In this document: piece after piece, positions 41,873-49,942 of the stretch
Layout: each line of letters begins with the position of its first letter
Numbering within the stretch: position 1 is the stretch's first letter
DNA from: Hymenobacter armeniacus
GTDB lineage: Bacteria > Bacteroidota > Bacteroidia > Cytophagales > Hymenobacteraceae
Assembly: GCF_014699055.1 (NCBI RefSeq)
Contig: NZ_JACXAC010000001.1
Span: 1 to 64,000, forward strand
DNA length: 64,000 bases
Direction: 5' to 3'
Translations under genes and position numbers: made by a program
Notes under the pieces: model-generated
Databases searched by the model: none
The model's input: the letters and a program-made list of their open reading frames with translations, nothing else
Told to the model about the DNA's origin: nothing

Positions 41873-43744
41873 CTAATCCTGCGACAAAATGAGCACCGCA
41901 TACGGCGCCACGCCGATGCTGCCGTGCCAAGCGTAGCCGTCGTATTCGCCCGCTTCGGCGTCTAGCCCGAAGCTGTCGAAGTCGGAGAACTCGCCGTCGT
42001 AGCCGCGCCAGTCGCTGTTGAAGCGCACCGTCCAGTGGCCGGGGCCGGGCAGGCCGATGGTATAGGCCTCGTGGGCCTGATTGGCGAAGTTGGCCAGCAC
42101 CACGGTGGTGTCGCCGGGGCCGCCGTCGCCGTCGGCCCAGCGGGCGAAGGCCACCAGCTTCTGGTCGTCGTTGACGTGGAACACGCGGGTGTGCTGTCCG
42201 CCCAGGCCGCGCGTGAAGCCATGGAAATTGCGGCGCAGCGCAATCAGGTCGCGGTAGAGGCGCACCAGGCCGGCGCGGGTTTCCACGTGCGCCCATTCCA
42301 GCGGCTCGGCGTCGTTGAACTCGCCGGGCGCCAGAAACTCCTGGCCCTGAAACAGCATGGGAATGCCCGGCGCCGTGAGCACCAGCGCCGCGCCCAGGGT
42401 GGTGCGCTTCTTGGCAAAATAATGGTCGGCCGCGCCGGGCATGATTTCCTCGGCCACGCGGCTCTTGCCGTTGGCCACCTCGTCGTGGCTTTCGGTGTAA
42501 ATGACGCGGCGGAAGGCGTCGCCGTTGTAGCTCACGGCCAGGGCGGCGGCCACGGCCGGCATGTTGCGGTCGGCGTCGTGGGCGGCGGTGAGGGCTTCCA
42601 CCACGGGGTACACAAACGAAGAATCCCACTGCGAATCGAAGCCCTGGCCGCCGTTGACCACACTTTCGGTGATGCCGGCGTTGCCGCGCATGTCTTCGGC
42701 GATGGTGATTTTCCAGGGCATGGTCTGGTCGATTTCCTCGTTAATCCAGCGCATCAGGCTCCAGCCTTCGGGCAGGTCGGCGCCGGGGTCTTCCTCGCCG
42801 TGCACGTTGCGAATGAAGGCGATGGCGTCGGCGCGCAGGCCGTCGACGCGGTATTCCTGCAGCCACATCAGGGCGTTGTCGCGGATGTACTGGCGCACCT
42901 CGGGGCGGCCGTAGTCGGGGCGGTTGTGGCCCCAGGGCGTTTCGGCCTTCCAGTTGTTGTAGAAGTAAATGCCGCCGCCGTCGTTCTCGCTCCAGCCGTC
43001 GAATTGCCAGAGGTCGAGGTCGCCGGGGCCGAAGTGGTTGTACACCACGTCGAGCACCACGGCAATGCCGTGCCGGTGGGCCTCCTTCACCAGTTCCTTG
43101 AACGCCACGGGCCCGCCGTAGTCGCTTTCGAGGGCAAACGGGTTGGAGGGGTTGTAGCCCCACGAGCGGCTGCCCGGAAACTCGGTGGCCGGCAGCAACT
43201 CGATGCAGTTGATGCCCAACTCGCGCAGGTAGGGCAGCTTTTCGGCCACGTCGGCGAAGGTGCCCACGCGCTCCTGGTCGGGGGCGTTGAAGGTGCCCAC
43301 GTGCAGCTCGTAAATCACCAGCTCGTTCCAGGCCGGCATCTGGAAGTTGTCGTCGGCCCAGTCGAAATTCGGGTCGTGCACCACCGAGGAGCCGGCCGAG
43401 TTGGTTACCTGCCGGGCGTAGGGGTCGTTGCGGTCGAACTGCTTTTTGCCGTTGGTGAGGCGGTATTTGTATTCGTCGCCGGGCTTGGCGCCGGGCACGT
43501 CGGTGGCCCAGTAGCCGTCGGCTTCGTGCTGCAGCGGGTGCTGCTCGGGGTTCCAGTCGTTGAACGAGCCGATGACCGCAACGGTCTCGGCGTGGGGCGC
43601 CCACACCCGGAAGGTGGTGCCGCCGGCGTGGGGCACGGCGCCCATGCCGGGCTGGGGGCCGGACGTGGCGGCAGGCTGGGAAGCAGAAGCTTTGGAAGCG
43701 GTTTTGGCGCGGGGCGCGGGTGCGGAAGCGGAAACGGTAAGCAT
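41873..43744 (-). CDS. GH13 alpha-glucan enzyme, branching-enzyme-like
   Basis: A 623-residue GH13 enzyme. After an Ala/Ser-rich lead (1-35), a CBM48 module (~40-130: 'TTFRVWAPHAETVAVIGSFN', 'NDWNPEQHPL') precedes the TIM-barrel with 'IYELHVGTFN', 'VVLDVVYNHFGPG', the nucleophile Asp in 'VDGLRADAIAFIRN', the acid Glu in 'ITIAEDMRG' and 'YTESHDEVANG'. The layout is close to 1,4-alpha-glucan branching enzyme or maltooligosyltrehalose trehalohydrolase. The ATG at 43744 is preferred. The frame continues 44 codons upstream with a hydrophobic stretch, so an exported longer form is possible. Confidence 0.85.
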   Translation of the reverse strand: MLTVSASAPAPRAKTASKASASQPAATSGPQPGMGAVPHAGGTTFRVWAPHAETVAVIGSFNDWNPEQHPLQHEADGYWATDVPGAKPGDEYKYRLTNGKKQFDRNDPYARQVTNSAGSSVVHDPNFDWADDNFQMPAWNELVIYELHVGTFNAPDQERVGTFADVAEKLPYLRELGINCIELLPATEFPGSRSWGYNPSNPFALESDYGGPVAFKELVKEAHRHGIAVVLDVVYNHFGPGDLDLWQFDGWSENDGGGIYFYNNWKAETPWGHNRPDYGRPEVRQYIRDNALMWLQEYRVDGLRADAIAFIRNVHGEEDPGADLPEGWSLMRWINEEIDQTMPWKITIAEDMRGNAGITESVVNGGQGFDSQWDSSFVYPVVEALTAAHDADRNMPAVAAALAVSYNGDAFRRVIYTESHDEVANGKSRVAEEIMPGAADHYFAKKRTTLGAALVLTAPGIPMLFQGQEFLAPGEFNDAEPLEWAHVETRAGLVRLYRDLIALRRNFHGFTRGLGGQHTRVFHVNDDQKLVAFARWADGDGGPGDTTVVLANFANQAHEAYTIGLPGPGHWTVRFNSDWRGYDGEFSDFDSFGLDAEAGEYDGYAWHGSIGVAPYAVLILSQD

Positions 43745-43936
43745 TGAAAAAAGCAAAGCCACACTGCCTAGGCAGCCGAAAATGCGGCCGATGCTGAACA
43801 GCTGGTAGCTCAACCATACGAAGCTGCCAAACTTTTGGCTAGCTTGCACCGGCGCAGGGCGGGCATGGCCTGTCAATCAGACCGCTAGCTGCCGCCTTCC
43901 TGCCGCTGCATTGCTACTGCTTGCTGATTTACGGCC

Positions 43937-44626
43937 ATGAACATCGCCCCGCCTGCCGCACCCGCCGAACGCATCACGCTGTACCACCGCCGCCACGCCC
44001 GGCAGCAGGTGGGCAAGTCGTTTGGGCATTTTGGGCCGGCCGTGGTGCTGCTGTTCGGCATTGCCCCGGTGCTCAGCGGCGAGGAATCCTTCACCGCGTT
44101 GCGGGCGCTGGAAGTACTGATAGGCGCCGCCTACCTCGCGCTGATGGTGCGCGAGTGGGTGCACCTGCGCCACCACCCGCACCACCGCGAGCCCGTGGCG
44201 TGGCTGGAGCTGGCCGCGGCTGCCATTTTGGCCCTGGAGAGCTACCACATCTGGCACCGCCACCACGAAGCCGCGCTGGCGGGCCACCCGCACAAAACCC
44301 CGATTCTGCCGCTGCTGTACGCCGGCACGGCCGTCATGTTTGCGGTCATGGCCTTCCGCATGAAGGAGATGGACGGCCGGCGGTTTTTGCACCTGCACGG
44401 CAGGGGCTTTGCCCTGCGCACCAACCGGCTGGGGCGCAAGCACGAGCTGCGCTGGGCCGAGGTAGCCGCCGTGGAGCCCGACGGGCCCGCCGACGTGCTG
44501 GTTCGCTGCACCAACGGCCGCGCCCGCCGCATTTCCTTTGCCCACCTGCACGAGGGCGCCGCGCACCGCGACCGCCTGCTGGCGCACGCCGCCGCGCAGC
44601 TGGACGCCGCGCCAGCGGCGGACTAA
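43937..44626 (+). CDS. Membrane protein with C-terminal PH-like region, unknown
   Basis: A 229-residue protein with four helices (about 31-48, 57-72, 85-105 and 121-138) and unusually many His residues in the loops ('VHLRHHPHHREPVAW', 'HIWHRHHEAALAGHPHK'). The cytosolic C-terminal part ('HLHGRGFALRTNRLGRKHEL', 'WAEVAAVEPDGPADVLVRC') looks like a small bacterial PH-like domain. Not recognised. The His clusters could bind metal, but this is inference. It faces away from the GH13 gene. Confidence 0.65.
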   Translation: MNIAPPAAPAERITLYHRRHARQQVGKSFGHFGPAVVLLFGIAPVLSGEESFTALRALEVLIGAAYLALMVREWVHLRHHPHHREPVAWLELAAAAILALESYHIWHRHHEAALAGHPHKTPILPLLYAGTAVMFAVMAFRMKEMDGRRFLHLHGRGFALRTNRLGRKHELRWAEVAAVEPDGPADVLVRCTNGRARRISFAHLHEGAAHRDRLLAHAAAQLDAAPAAD

Positions 44627-44701
44627 CGTGCGCCGGACGGCAACTTCAACGGGCAGTTTGGGGTTTTGAGGGTAATCTTTGCCCTGCGTTTACCCTACCC
44701 A

Positions 44702-45109
44702 ATGCCCCGTCCCAAACCCGTTGTTTTTGGCCTCTACGGCTGGTCGCCCGACTACGGCTTCCGCTACATTCACCCCGCCAACCGGCGCTCGTTTGAGCTG
44801 CTGGAACCCGTGGGCAAGCTTTTCGAAAAAATCGCCGAAGATGAGGAGGGCGAGTGGCTCACCATTCGCTACGACGAGCAGCAATTCCTCGTGCGCCCCG
44901 AGCTGTTTAAGGAAATCTACCACAAGCCCCCGTTCAGCTTCGGCGATGCCGTGGAGGAAGTGACGCCCCAGCCGGGCCAGTACCGCCACTTCGGCCACGT
45001 GTCCGACGTGTTCTGGGACGAAGCCAGCGACACGGCCACGTTTCAGATTGTGGAGCGCAAGCGCAAACTGCCGCGCATTTTCCAAGCCAGCGAGCTGCGG
45101 GCCGATTAA
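44702..45109 (+). CDS. Conserved hypothetical, possibly DUF6960-like
   Basis: A 135-residue soluble protein: 'VVFGLYGWSPDYGFRYIHPANRRSFE' (split; the FGLYGW...HP pattern recalls DUF6960), 'EWLTIRYDEQQFLVRPELFK', 'PPFSFGDAVEEVTPQPGQ' and 'SDVFWDEASDTATFQIVERK'. No signal or membrane helix is present. The family match is from memory and uncertain. It ends at a repeat-filled convergent gap before the YfcC-type transporter. Confidence 0.65.
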   Translation: MPRPKPVVFGLYGWSPDYGFRYIHPANRRSFELLEPVGKLFEKIAEDEEGEWLTIRYDEQQFLVRPELFKEIYHKPPFSFGDAVEEVTPQPGQYRHFGHVSDVFWDEASDTATFQIVERKRKLPRIFQASELRAD

Positions 45110-45121
45110 GCACGACCAATT

Positions 45122-45278
45122 CCCCTCCTTGCCAAGGAGGGGACGCCGCCGCGCAGCGGCGGCTGGGGTGGTTGTGGCGTTGAACGGCGTTGCCCCCTGG
45201 CCGCTGTAAGTCGTTCTACGCCATAACCACCCCCGTCCGAGCCTGCGGCTCGAACATCCCCTCCTTACCAAGGAGGGG
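45122..45278. repeat. Pair of CCCCTCCTT-AAGGAGGGG palindromes
   Basis: Two 21-base palindromes at 45122-45142 and 45258-45278 differ by one central base (TTGCCAA versus TTACCAA). They bracket ~115 bases that contain CCGCCGCGCAGCGGCGG and a second, imperfect inverted repeat (TGGGGTGGTT / AACCACCCC). The element lies between two convergent genes and probably ends transcription. Confidence 0.7.
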
Positions 45279-45280
45279 AG

Positions 45281-46627
45281 TTATAGCCCCACGGCAATGC
45301 CGGTGATGATGCTGATAATGCCGATTACGACCAGCCCGAGGTAGAGTGGCCAGGCGAATTTAAGCCAGTTTTCGAAGCGCACGCCGGTGGCGGCCAGCAT
45401 GGCCATGAGCGTGCCGTTGGTGGGCGTGATGAGCTCGCAGAGGCCGGCCCCGTACTGAAACGCCAGCACCATTACCTGCCGGGAAAGGCCGATGAGGTCG
45501 GAGAGGGGCGTGAGCAGGGGCATGGTGAGCGTGGCCTGGCCGCTGCCGCTGGGCACGGGCACGTGCAGCGCGGTTTGCACCGCCATCATGCCCAGGGCCG
45601 CTACGGATACGGGCAACTGGCCCAGCGGCGTGGCCAGGCCGTTCACGATGGTGTCGACGATGTTGCCCTGCTCCAGCACCACGAAAATGGTGCGGGCAAA
45701 GCCGATGAGCATGGCCGAAAACGCCATGTCGCGGAAGCCCACCACGAAGCCCTCGGCCGTGCCGGTGGCACCCAGGCCACCCAGCAGGCCCGCCGCCACG
45801 CCCAGCGCAAAAAACAGGGCGCCCATCTCCTCGAAGCCCCAGCCCTGCTGCACCACGCCGTAGGCAAAGTAGCTGAAGGCCGCCAGCAGCAACAGCAGCA
45901 CCAGGCCGTGGCGGCCGGCGCCGCGGGTGTCGGCCGCTACCTCGGCGGCGGTCAGTTCCACGGGCACGCGGTGGCGCTGGGCGTGCCGGATGGTGCCCCA
46001 CAGCCACAGCGCCAGCGCCGGCACCAGAAACGCCAGCCGGTAGGCCCCACCCGAGAGCAGCGGCAACTGCGCCAGCTTCTGGGCAATGCCCACCTGAAAG
46101 GGATTGATGGGGCTGAACGAGGCCCCCACAAACGCCGCCCCGGCGCTGGCCGCCACGGCCGTGAGGGCCGGAAAGCCCAGCCGCCGCATCAGCACCAGCA
46201 GCACCGGCACCAAGGCAATGATTTCCTCGCCCATGTTTTCGAGGGCGCCCATGGTGGCAAACAGCAGGCCCACCAGCGGAATGACGAGCACCTGCCGGCC
46301 CTGGGTTTTCAGCAGCAGCCAGTCGACGCCGTGGCGCAGGGCGCCGGTCTGGTCGACCACGGTGAAGGCACCGCCGGCCAGGAAGATGAGAAAGACTACG
46401 CCCGCGGCATCGGCCAGGCCCTTGGGCAGGTCCACGAGCATGTCGAGCGGGCCCACGGGCGTGGCGGGCACGCGGTGGTACGACCCGGCCACCACCACTT
46501 CGCGCTGGGCAACGGGGTCTTGGCGGCGGTCGAAACGGCCGGCGGGCAGCACGTAGCTAAGCACCGCGGCCAGCACGATGAAGCCCACCAGCAGCACCAG
46601 CGGGTGAGGAAAGCGAAAGGTGTTCAT
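45281..46627 (-). CDS. YfcC-family (C4-dicarboxylate/amino-acid type) transporter
   Basis: A 448-residue inner-membrane transporter with about twelve helices. It has the family markers 'PHPLVLLVGFIVLAAVLSYVLP' (in part), an Asn/Glu-rich 'TMGALENMGEEIIALVPVLL' re-entrant region, 'GASFSPINPFQVGIAQKLA', 'HVPVPSGSGQATLTMPLL' and 'CELITPTNGTLMAMLAATGV'. YfcC, ArcD-like and short-chain-fatty-acid carriers share this fold, so the substrate is open. The ATG at 46627 matches family starts; 12 further upstream codons are not used. Confidence 0.85.
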   Translation of the reverse strand: MNTFRFPHPLVLLVGFIVLAAVLSYVLPAGRFDRRQDPVAQREVVVAGSYHRVPATPVGPLDMLVDLPKGLADAAGVVFLIFLAGGAFTVVDQTGALRHGVDWLLLKTQGRQVLVIPLVGLLFATMGALENMGEEIIALVPVLLVLMRRLGFPALTAVAASAGAAFVGASFSPINPFQVGIAQKLAQLPLLSGGAYRLAFLVPALALWLWGTIRHAQRHRVPVELTAAEVAADTRGAGRHGLVLLLLLAAFSYFAYGVVQQGWGFEEMGALFFALGVAAGLLGGLGATGTAEGFVVGFRDMAFSAMLIGFARTIFVVLEQGNIVDTIVNGLATPLGQLPVSVAALGMMAVQTALHVPVPSGSGQATLTMPLLTPLSDLIGLSRQVMVLAFQYGAGLCELITPTNGTLMAMLAATGVRFENWLKFAWPLYLGLVVIGIISIITGIAVGL

Positions 46628-46683
46628 GGCACAAAGTAGGCCGCCGGCGCACGAACTTTGCAAAAGCGTCGTTTCGCTTTGCC

Positions 46684-46929
46684 ATGACCTTCGCCGAATT
46701 CAAAGCCCTGCACCAGCGCCGCCAGGCCGAGCACCTGGCCCGGCACGGCACCCGCCTGGCCGAGCGCCAGGAAGACAGCTTCGACCTGGTGTTGTATGCG
46801 GTGGAAGGGTTTTATGCCGAAACCTGGCGCAGCCGGGGCGAGGAGCACATCCTGTTCATTCACGTGTTTCAGAAGCCGGCCGGGCTGGGCGACTACCTGC
46901 GGCTGATGCAACTGCCTGCCGGCCTCTAA
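46684..46929 (+). CDS. Small hypothetical protein, 81 residues
   Basis: A short, charged soluble protein: a helical N-terminus 'FAEFKALHQRRQAEHLARHG' and then 'RQEDSFDLVLYAVEGFYAET' and 'EEHILFIHVFQKPAGLGDYL'. The composition is protein-like and a 7-of-8 promoter box TCGCTTTG ends 2 bases before the ATG, a position seen for sure genes here. It is divergent from the transporter gene by 56 bases. No family recognised. Confidence 0.6.
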   Translation: MTFAEFKALHQRRQAEHLARHGTRLAERQEDSFDLVLYAVEGFYAETWRSRGEEHILFIHVFQKPAGLGDYLRLMQLPAGL

Positions 46930-46980
46930 AGTCCTTGCGCCGCCCCGGCACCGCTGCCGCGAGGCTTTCCAGGGGAAAAT

Positions 46981-47979
46981 ATGCGCGTTTGGGTTCTGAT
47001 TCTACTGTTGCTGGCGGGGCCGTCGGCGCCGGCCCGGGCGCAAGCCGGGCGGGCACTGCGTACCCCGGCGGAGTTTGGTTACCGCCAAACGGTAGTCATG
47101 TTTGGCCGCGACAGCGTGCAGGTGCTGCTGCTCTCGAAGCCCGGCGAAGAGCAGCTGAAGAAACCCTTGCTGCTGTGGGTGCAGGGCTCGCTGCCCATGC
47201 CGCTGGTGCTCTACGACCAGCACGGGGCCTACCCGGTATTTCCCTTCCACCCCTATAAAGTGCTCGAAGGCTGCCATCTGGCCATCATCAGCAAGCCCGG
47301 CCTGCCGCTGACGGCCGACGTGACCAGCCAGAACCCCAACGAAATGTTCCGGGAGCACCAGCCGCCAGCCTACTACTGCGCCCGCAACTACCTCGACTAC
47401 TACGTGCGGCGCGATGTGGCCGTGCTGCGCTACTTCAAAAAGCAGCCCTGGGTGGACGCCGGGCACGTGGTGGTGGGCGGGCACTCCGAGGGCAGCACCA
47501 TAGCGGCCCACCTGGCCGCCGTGCCCGGCCTGGTGAGCCACGCCGTGTACCTGAGCGGCAATCCGTTGGGCCGCAATATGTCGATGCTGGCCGAAGACCG
47601 GCAGGCCCAGGACACGGCCGGCGTGGGCCGCACCTTCCGGCGCTGGCAGGCCGCGGTGGCCGACCCCACCCGCGCCGACTGCCTGGGCGACGACCCGCGC
47701 AACAGCATCGGCTTCGGGCGCGCGGTGCTGCCGGTGCTGCTGCGCACGCGGGTGCCCGTGTTCGTCGGATTCGGCACGCTGGATAGGGGCGTGGCCGGCG
47801 ACGACTACCTGCGCCTGGAGGCCATTCGGCAGCACCGCACCACCTTCACGTTTCGGGAATATCCCGGGCGCGAGCACAACTTCTTCGGCTTCAAAAACGG
47901 CCTAATCAACTACGACGACTTTTACTGGGACCAGGTGGGCGAGGATTTTCTGCGCTGGGCGGGCTTGTGGCCGCGCTAG
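46981..47979 (+). CDS. Exported alpha/beta hydrolase
   Basis: A 332-residue predicted secreted serine hydrolase. The signal peptide (1-21, ending 'APARAQA') is followed by an alpha/beta-hydrolase core: 'LLLWVQGSLPMPLVLYDQ', the nucleophile elbow 'VVVGGHSEGSTIAAHLA' and a C-terminal His in 'EYPGREHNFFGF'; Asp in 'FGTLDRGV' is the likely acid. It resembles dienelactone-hydrolase or prolyl-oligopeptidase-type esterases. The substrate is unknown. It is followed by the 21-bp repeat array. Confidence 0.8.
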   Translation: MRVWVLILLLLAGPSAPARAQAGRALRTPAEFGYRQTVVMFGRDSVQVLLLSKPGEEQLKKPLLLWVQGSLPMPLVLYDQHGAYPVFPFHPYKVLEGCHLAIISKPGLPLTADVTSQNPNEMFREHQPPAYYCARNYLDYYVRRDVAVLRYFKKQPWVDAGHVVVGGHSEGSTIAAHLAAVPGLVSHAVYLSGNPLGRNMSMLAEDRQAQDTAGVGRTFRRWQAAVADPTRADCLGDDPRNSIGFGRAVLPVLLRTRVPVFVGFGTLDRGVAGDDYLRLEAIRQHRTTFTFREYPGREHNFFGFKNGLINYDDFYWDQVGEDFLRWAGLWPR

Positions 47980-48121
47980 CGCCGGGCGGGGCTAGTTTTC
48001 CAGCCGGTCCACGTCGGGGAACTGGCCTTTGGTCTGCATGAGGTGTAGCTCGAACCGGCTGAGCGAAGCAACAACCCGTTGCCGTACCTGGCGGGAAAAG
48101 AAAGCGGGGCGGTGAACGTAA

Positions 48122-48369
48122 AAAACCGGTCGGAAGTGGTGCGTCACCACTCCCGACCGGTTTAGAACCGCCCCGGGGTGGTTCCGACCCACTCCCGACC
48201 GGTTCGGAACCACCCTGGACCGGTTTAGAACCGCCCCGGGGTGGTTCGGAACCACCCTGGACCGGTTCAGAACCACTCGGCAGTGGTTGGAAACCACTCC
48301 GGACCGGTTCCGCACCACCCGGGACCGGTTCCGCACCACCCGGGAGGGGTCCGGAACCGGTCGGGGGCG
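48122..48369. repeat. Array of twelve 21-bp repeats
   Basis: Twelve contiguous units of exactly 21 bases, phase kept from 48122 to about 48369 with substitutions only. Most units start with GAACC (or a variant) and end with GGTTC plus one base, so each is near-palindromic around ACCGGT or CCCGGG-like centres. Units 3 and 6 and units 5 and 7 are almost identical, which points to recent duplication. With a period divisible by three, one minus-strand frame stays open and reads V-V-x-N-R-S-x heptads, but this looks like a by-product. Confidence 0.85.
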
Positions 48370-48372
48370 GGG

Positions 48373-48861
48373 CTAGGCCGTGGCGGGGGCCGCTTTGGCG
48401 GCTTTGGCGGCGCTCAGGCGGTTGGCGTAGCGCTTTTTCATGATGGCGAGGGGGGCCTGCACGGCGGCGGTTTCGCCGTTGTCCCGGCGCAGGTCTTCGT
48501 ACACGTCGTCGGCGGTCACCATCACGTCGGCGCCGGCCAGGCGGTAGGTGTCGCTCACTTTTTGGGCCATCGGCCCGAGCACGGCCGGGATGCCGCGCAG
48601 GCCGTCCATGAGGGCCACGTCTTTCTCGAACTCGGCCAGGTCGAAGGCGCGGCGGGTGAAGCCCGGGTCGGCGCGCACGGCGTCGAGGGCGGCCTGGGTG
48701 AAGGGCACGCCGTCGAAGCCGATGTTGCGCAGGCCGCGGCTTTCCTCGGGCTGCAGGGTGATGAGGAAGGGCATCAGGTCCTGGACCTGGCGCAGAAGGT
48801 CGACGATTTTCTTGGCGTCGGCGGCAGAAAGGGTTTCCGAGATGCGGTTGCCTTGCTTCAT
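48373..48861 (-). CDS. Hypothetical helical protein
   Basis: A 162-residue soluble protein with mostly helical character: 'ISETLSAADAKKIVDLLRQV', 'LMPFLITLQPEESRGLRNIG', 'FTRRAFDLAEFEKDVALMDG', 'VSDTYRLAGADVMVTADDVY' and an Ala/Lys-rich end. Similar small proteins of the type 'ISATLS...LPFLI.L.PEER' seem to be common in Bacteroidota (from memory), function unknown. It begins right after the 21-bp array and precedes a decayed gene on the same strand. Confidence 0.7.
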   Translation of the reverse strand: MKQGNRISETLSAADAKKIVDLLRQVQDLMPFLITLQPEESRGLRNIGFDGVPFTQAALDAVRADPGFTRRAFDLAEFEKDVALMDGLRGIPAVLGPMAQKVSDTYRLAGADVMVTADDVYEDLRRDNGETAAVQAPLAIMKKRYANRLSAAKAAKAAPATA

Positions 48862-48947
48862 GGGAATGGGGTAAATGGGTAAAAGATGGAGGAAAAAATG
48901 CCGGGCTGGGGCTCCCGGCCCGGTGCGGGTGTAAGTAGCAGGATGTC

Positions 48948-49351
48948 CTATTTTTCGATGCGCAGCTGCTGGCGACTCAGCACCTCATTGCCGCGCAGGA
49001 TGTGCACGAAGCCGGAAACACAAACTGCACGGTGCGGGTGGCCACCTTGCTGGCCAGGGGGCTCACCGTGACCAGCGTGCGCTGCTCTTAGGGCGAGGCG
49101 GGCCGGTTGGGGGCGTCGTAGAGCTGCCCGTTGCTGACCGTGACGAGGCCCGCCGTGCCGGCGTCGTCGCGAAACCGGTCGTAGCGGGCCAGAAACCCGC
49201 TCACCGGCTCGGCGCAGTAATTGACAGCGGTGCCGCCCCCACCGGAGGGCGGCAAGACAACCGACGTGGTAGGGGCAGCCGGCCGTTGGGCGTGGGCTTG
49301 GCGGGGCAGGGCAGCGGCCACGGCAAGCCCGAATAGTAGCCATTTTTTCAT
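48948..49351 (-). pseudogene. Decayed small exported protein gene (stop plus frameshift)
   Basis: The first 87 codons (from the ATG at 49351) encode a clear exported protein: signal peptide 'KKWLLFGLAVAAALPRQAHA' and then 'VNYCAEPVSGFLARYDRF'. The frame then hits TAA (49088-49090), yet continues sensibly beyond it ('EQRTLVTVSPLASKVATRTV', 'QFVFP') and shifts near 49015-49025 into another frame that reads 'GFVHILRGNEVLSRQQLRIE' to a stop at 48948. Two lesions suggest a pseudogene; base-calling errors are the alternative. Family not recognised. Confidence 0.65.
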
Positions 49352-49387
49352 GGTACAGTTGGGAAAGGGTTGGGAAAAAGAAAAGAT

Positions 49388-49942
49388 TTACTGCTTGCGG
49401 TCAAAGCGTCCGCTGGTAATGGTTACCGTTTTATTTGGGTTAGACTGATTGACAGCCGTGAACTCGAACGTGCCGGCCGAAATACCCTTTTGAACGTTGG
49501 CGTATTCCAACACCACTTGGCCAATATGTTGGACATCGGTTCCATATACTTCCACGGCATTATCCGAGTAGAGCACCGCGTGATTTAGCGCGTACAAGTC
49601 ACTGGTTTGAGGATAATACCCCGTGTTTTTATTCAATAGATACGTCCCTACTTTTTGGGAACGGAAGAATAAGCTCACGGTAGTGTTTTTACCGTTCATC
49701 TGCCCATTTAAGTCGATTGTGTAAATGCTGTCAAAAGAAAATCCCCCCCTCAAGGCTGGAATAGGATTGCTCAGCAGGCTGCCCCCGTACTCAGCGGCCA
49801 CGAACCGCTCGCCGTTGATGAGGCAGCCGCCGGTGTTCTTGCCTTCGTGCGTGGCCGGGGGCAGGCCGGCTTCGGGGTCGTCTTTTTTGCATCCAGCGGC
49901 CAGCAGCGCGACTAGCAGCAAGGAGGAGAATAGCTTATTCAT
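49388..49942 (-). CDS. Lipoprotein, DUF6252-like
   Basis: A 184-residue lipoprotein: 'MNKLFSSLLLVALLAAGC' with lipobox AAGC (Cys 18), then KKDDPE. The mature part has 'GCLINGERFVAAEYGGS', 'VSLFFRSQKVGTYLLNKNTG', 'GTFEFTAVN' and 'TITSGRFDRKQ', the pattern of DUF6252-type lipoproteins, as does the gene at 7317-7805. Its GC is lower than its surroundings. The surface-exposed role is unknown. Confidence 0.72.
   Translation of the reverse strand: MNKLFSSLLLVALLAAGCKKDDPEAGLPPATHEGKNTGGCLINGERFVAAEYGGSLLSNPIPALRGGFSFDSIYTIDLNGQMNGKNTTVSLFFRSQKVGTYLLNKNTGYYPQTSDLYALNHAVLYSDNAVEVYGTDVQHIGQVVLEYANVQKGISAGTFEFTAVNQSNPNKTVTITSGRFDRKQ

Noticed and set aside
43745-43876. N-terminal 44-codon extension of the GH13 protein as a signal sequence
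   Set aside because: The hydrophobic stretch is far from the first Met and a 7-of-8 promoter box lies just before 43744; kept only as an alternative.
47992-48339. Minus-strand open frame of 115 codons reading V-V-x-N-R-S heptads over the 21-bp array
   Set aside because: The frame is open only because the repeat period is a multiple of three and lacks stops; the start lies within the repeat and there is no promoter or family match. I treat it as a by-product, though expression is not excluded.
48122-48369. Possible CRISPR array
   Set aside because: Units are contiguous with no spacers, the period is 21 bases, and there are no cas genes.
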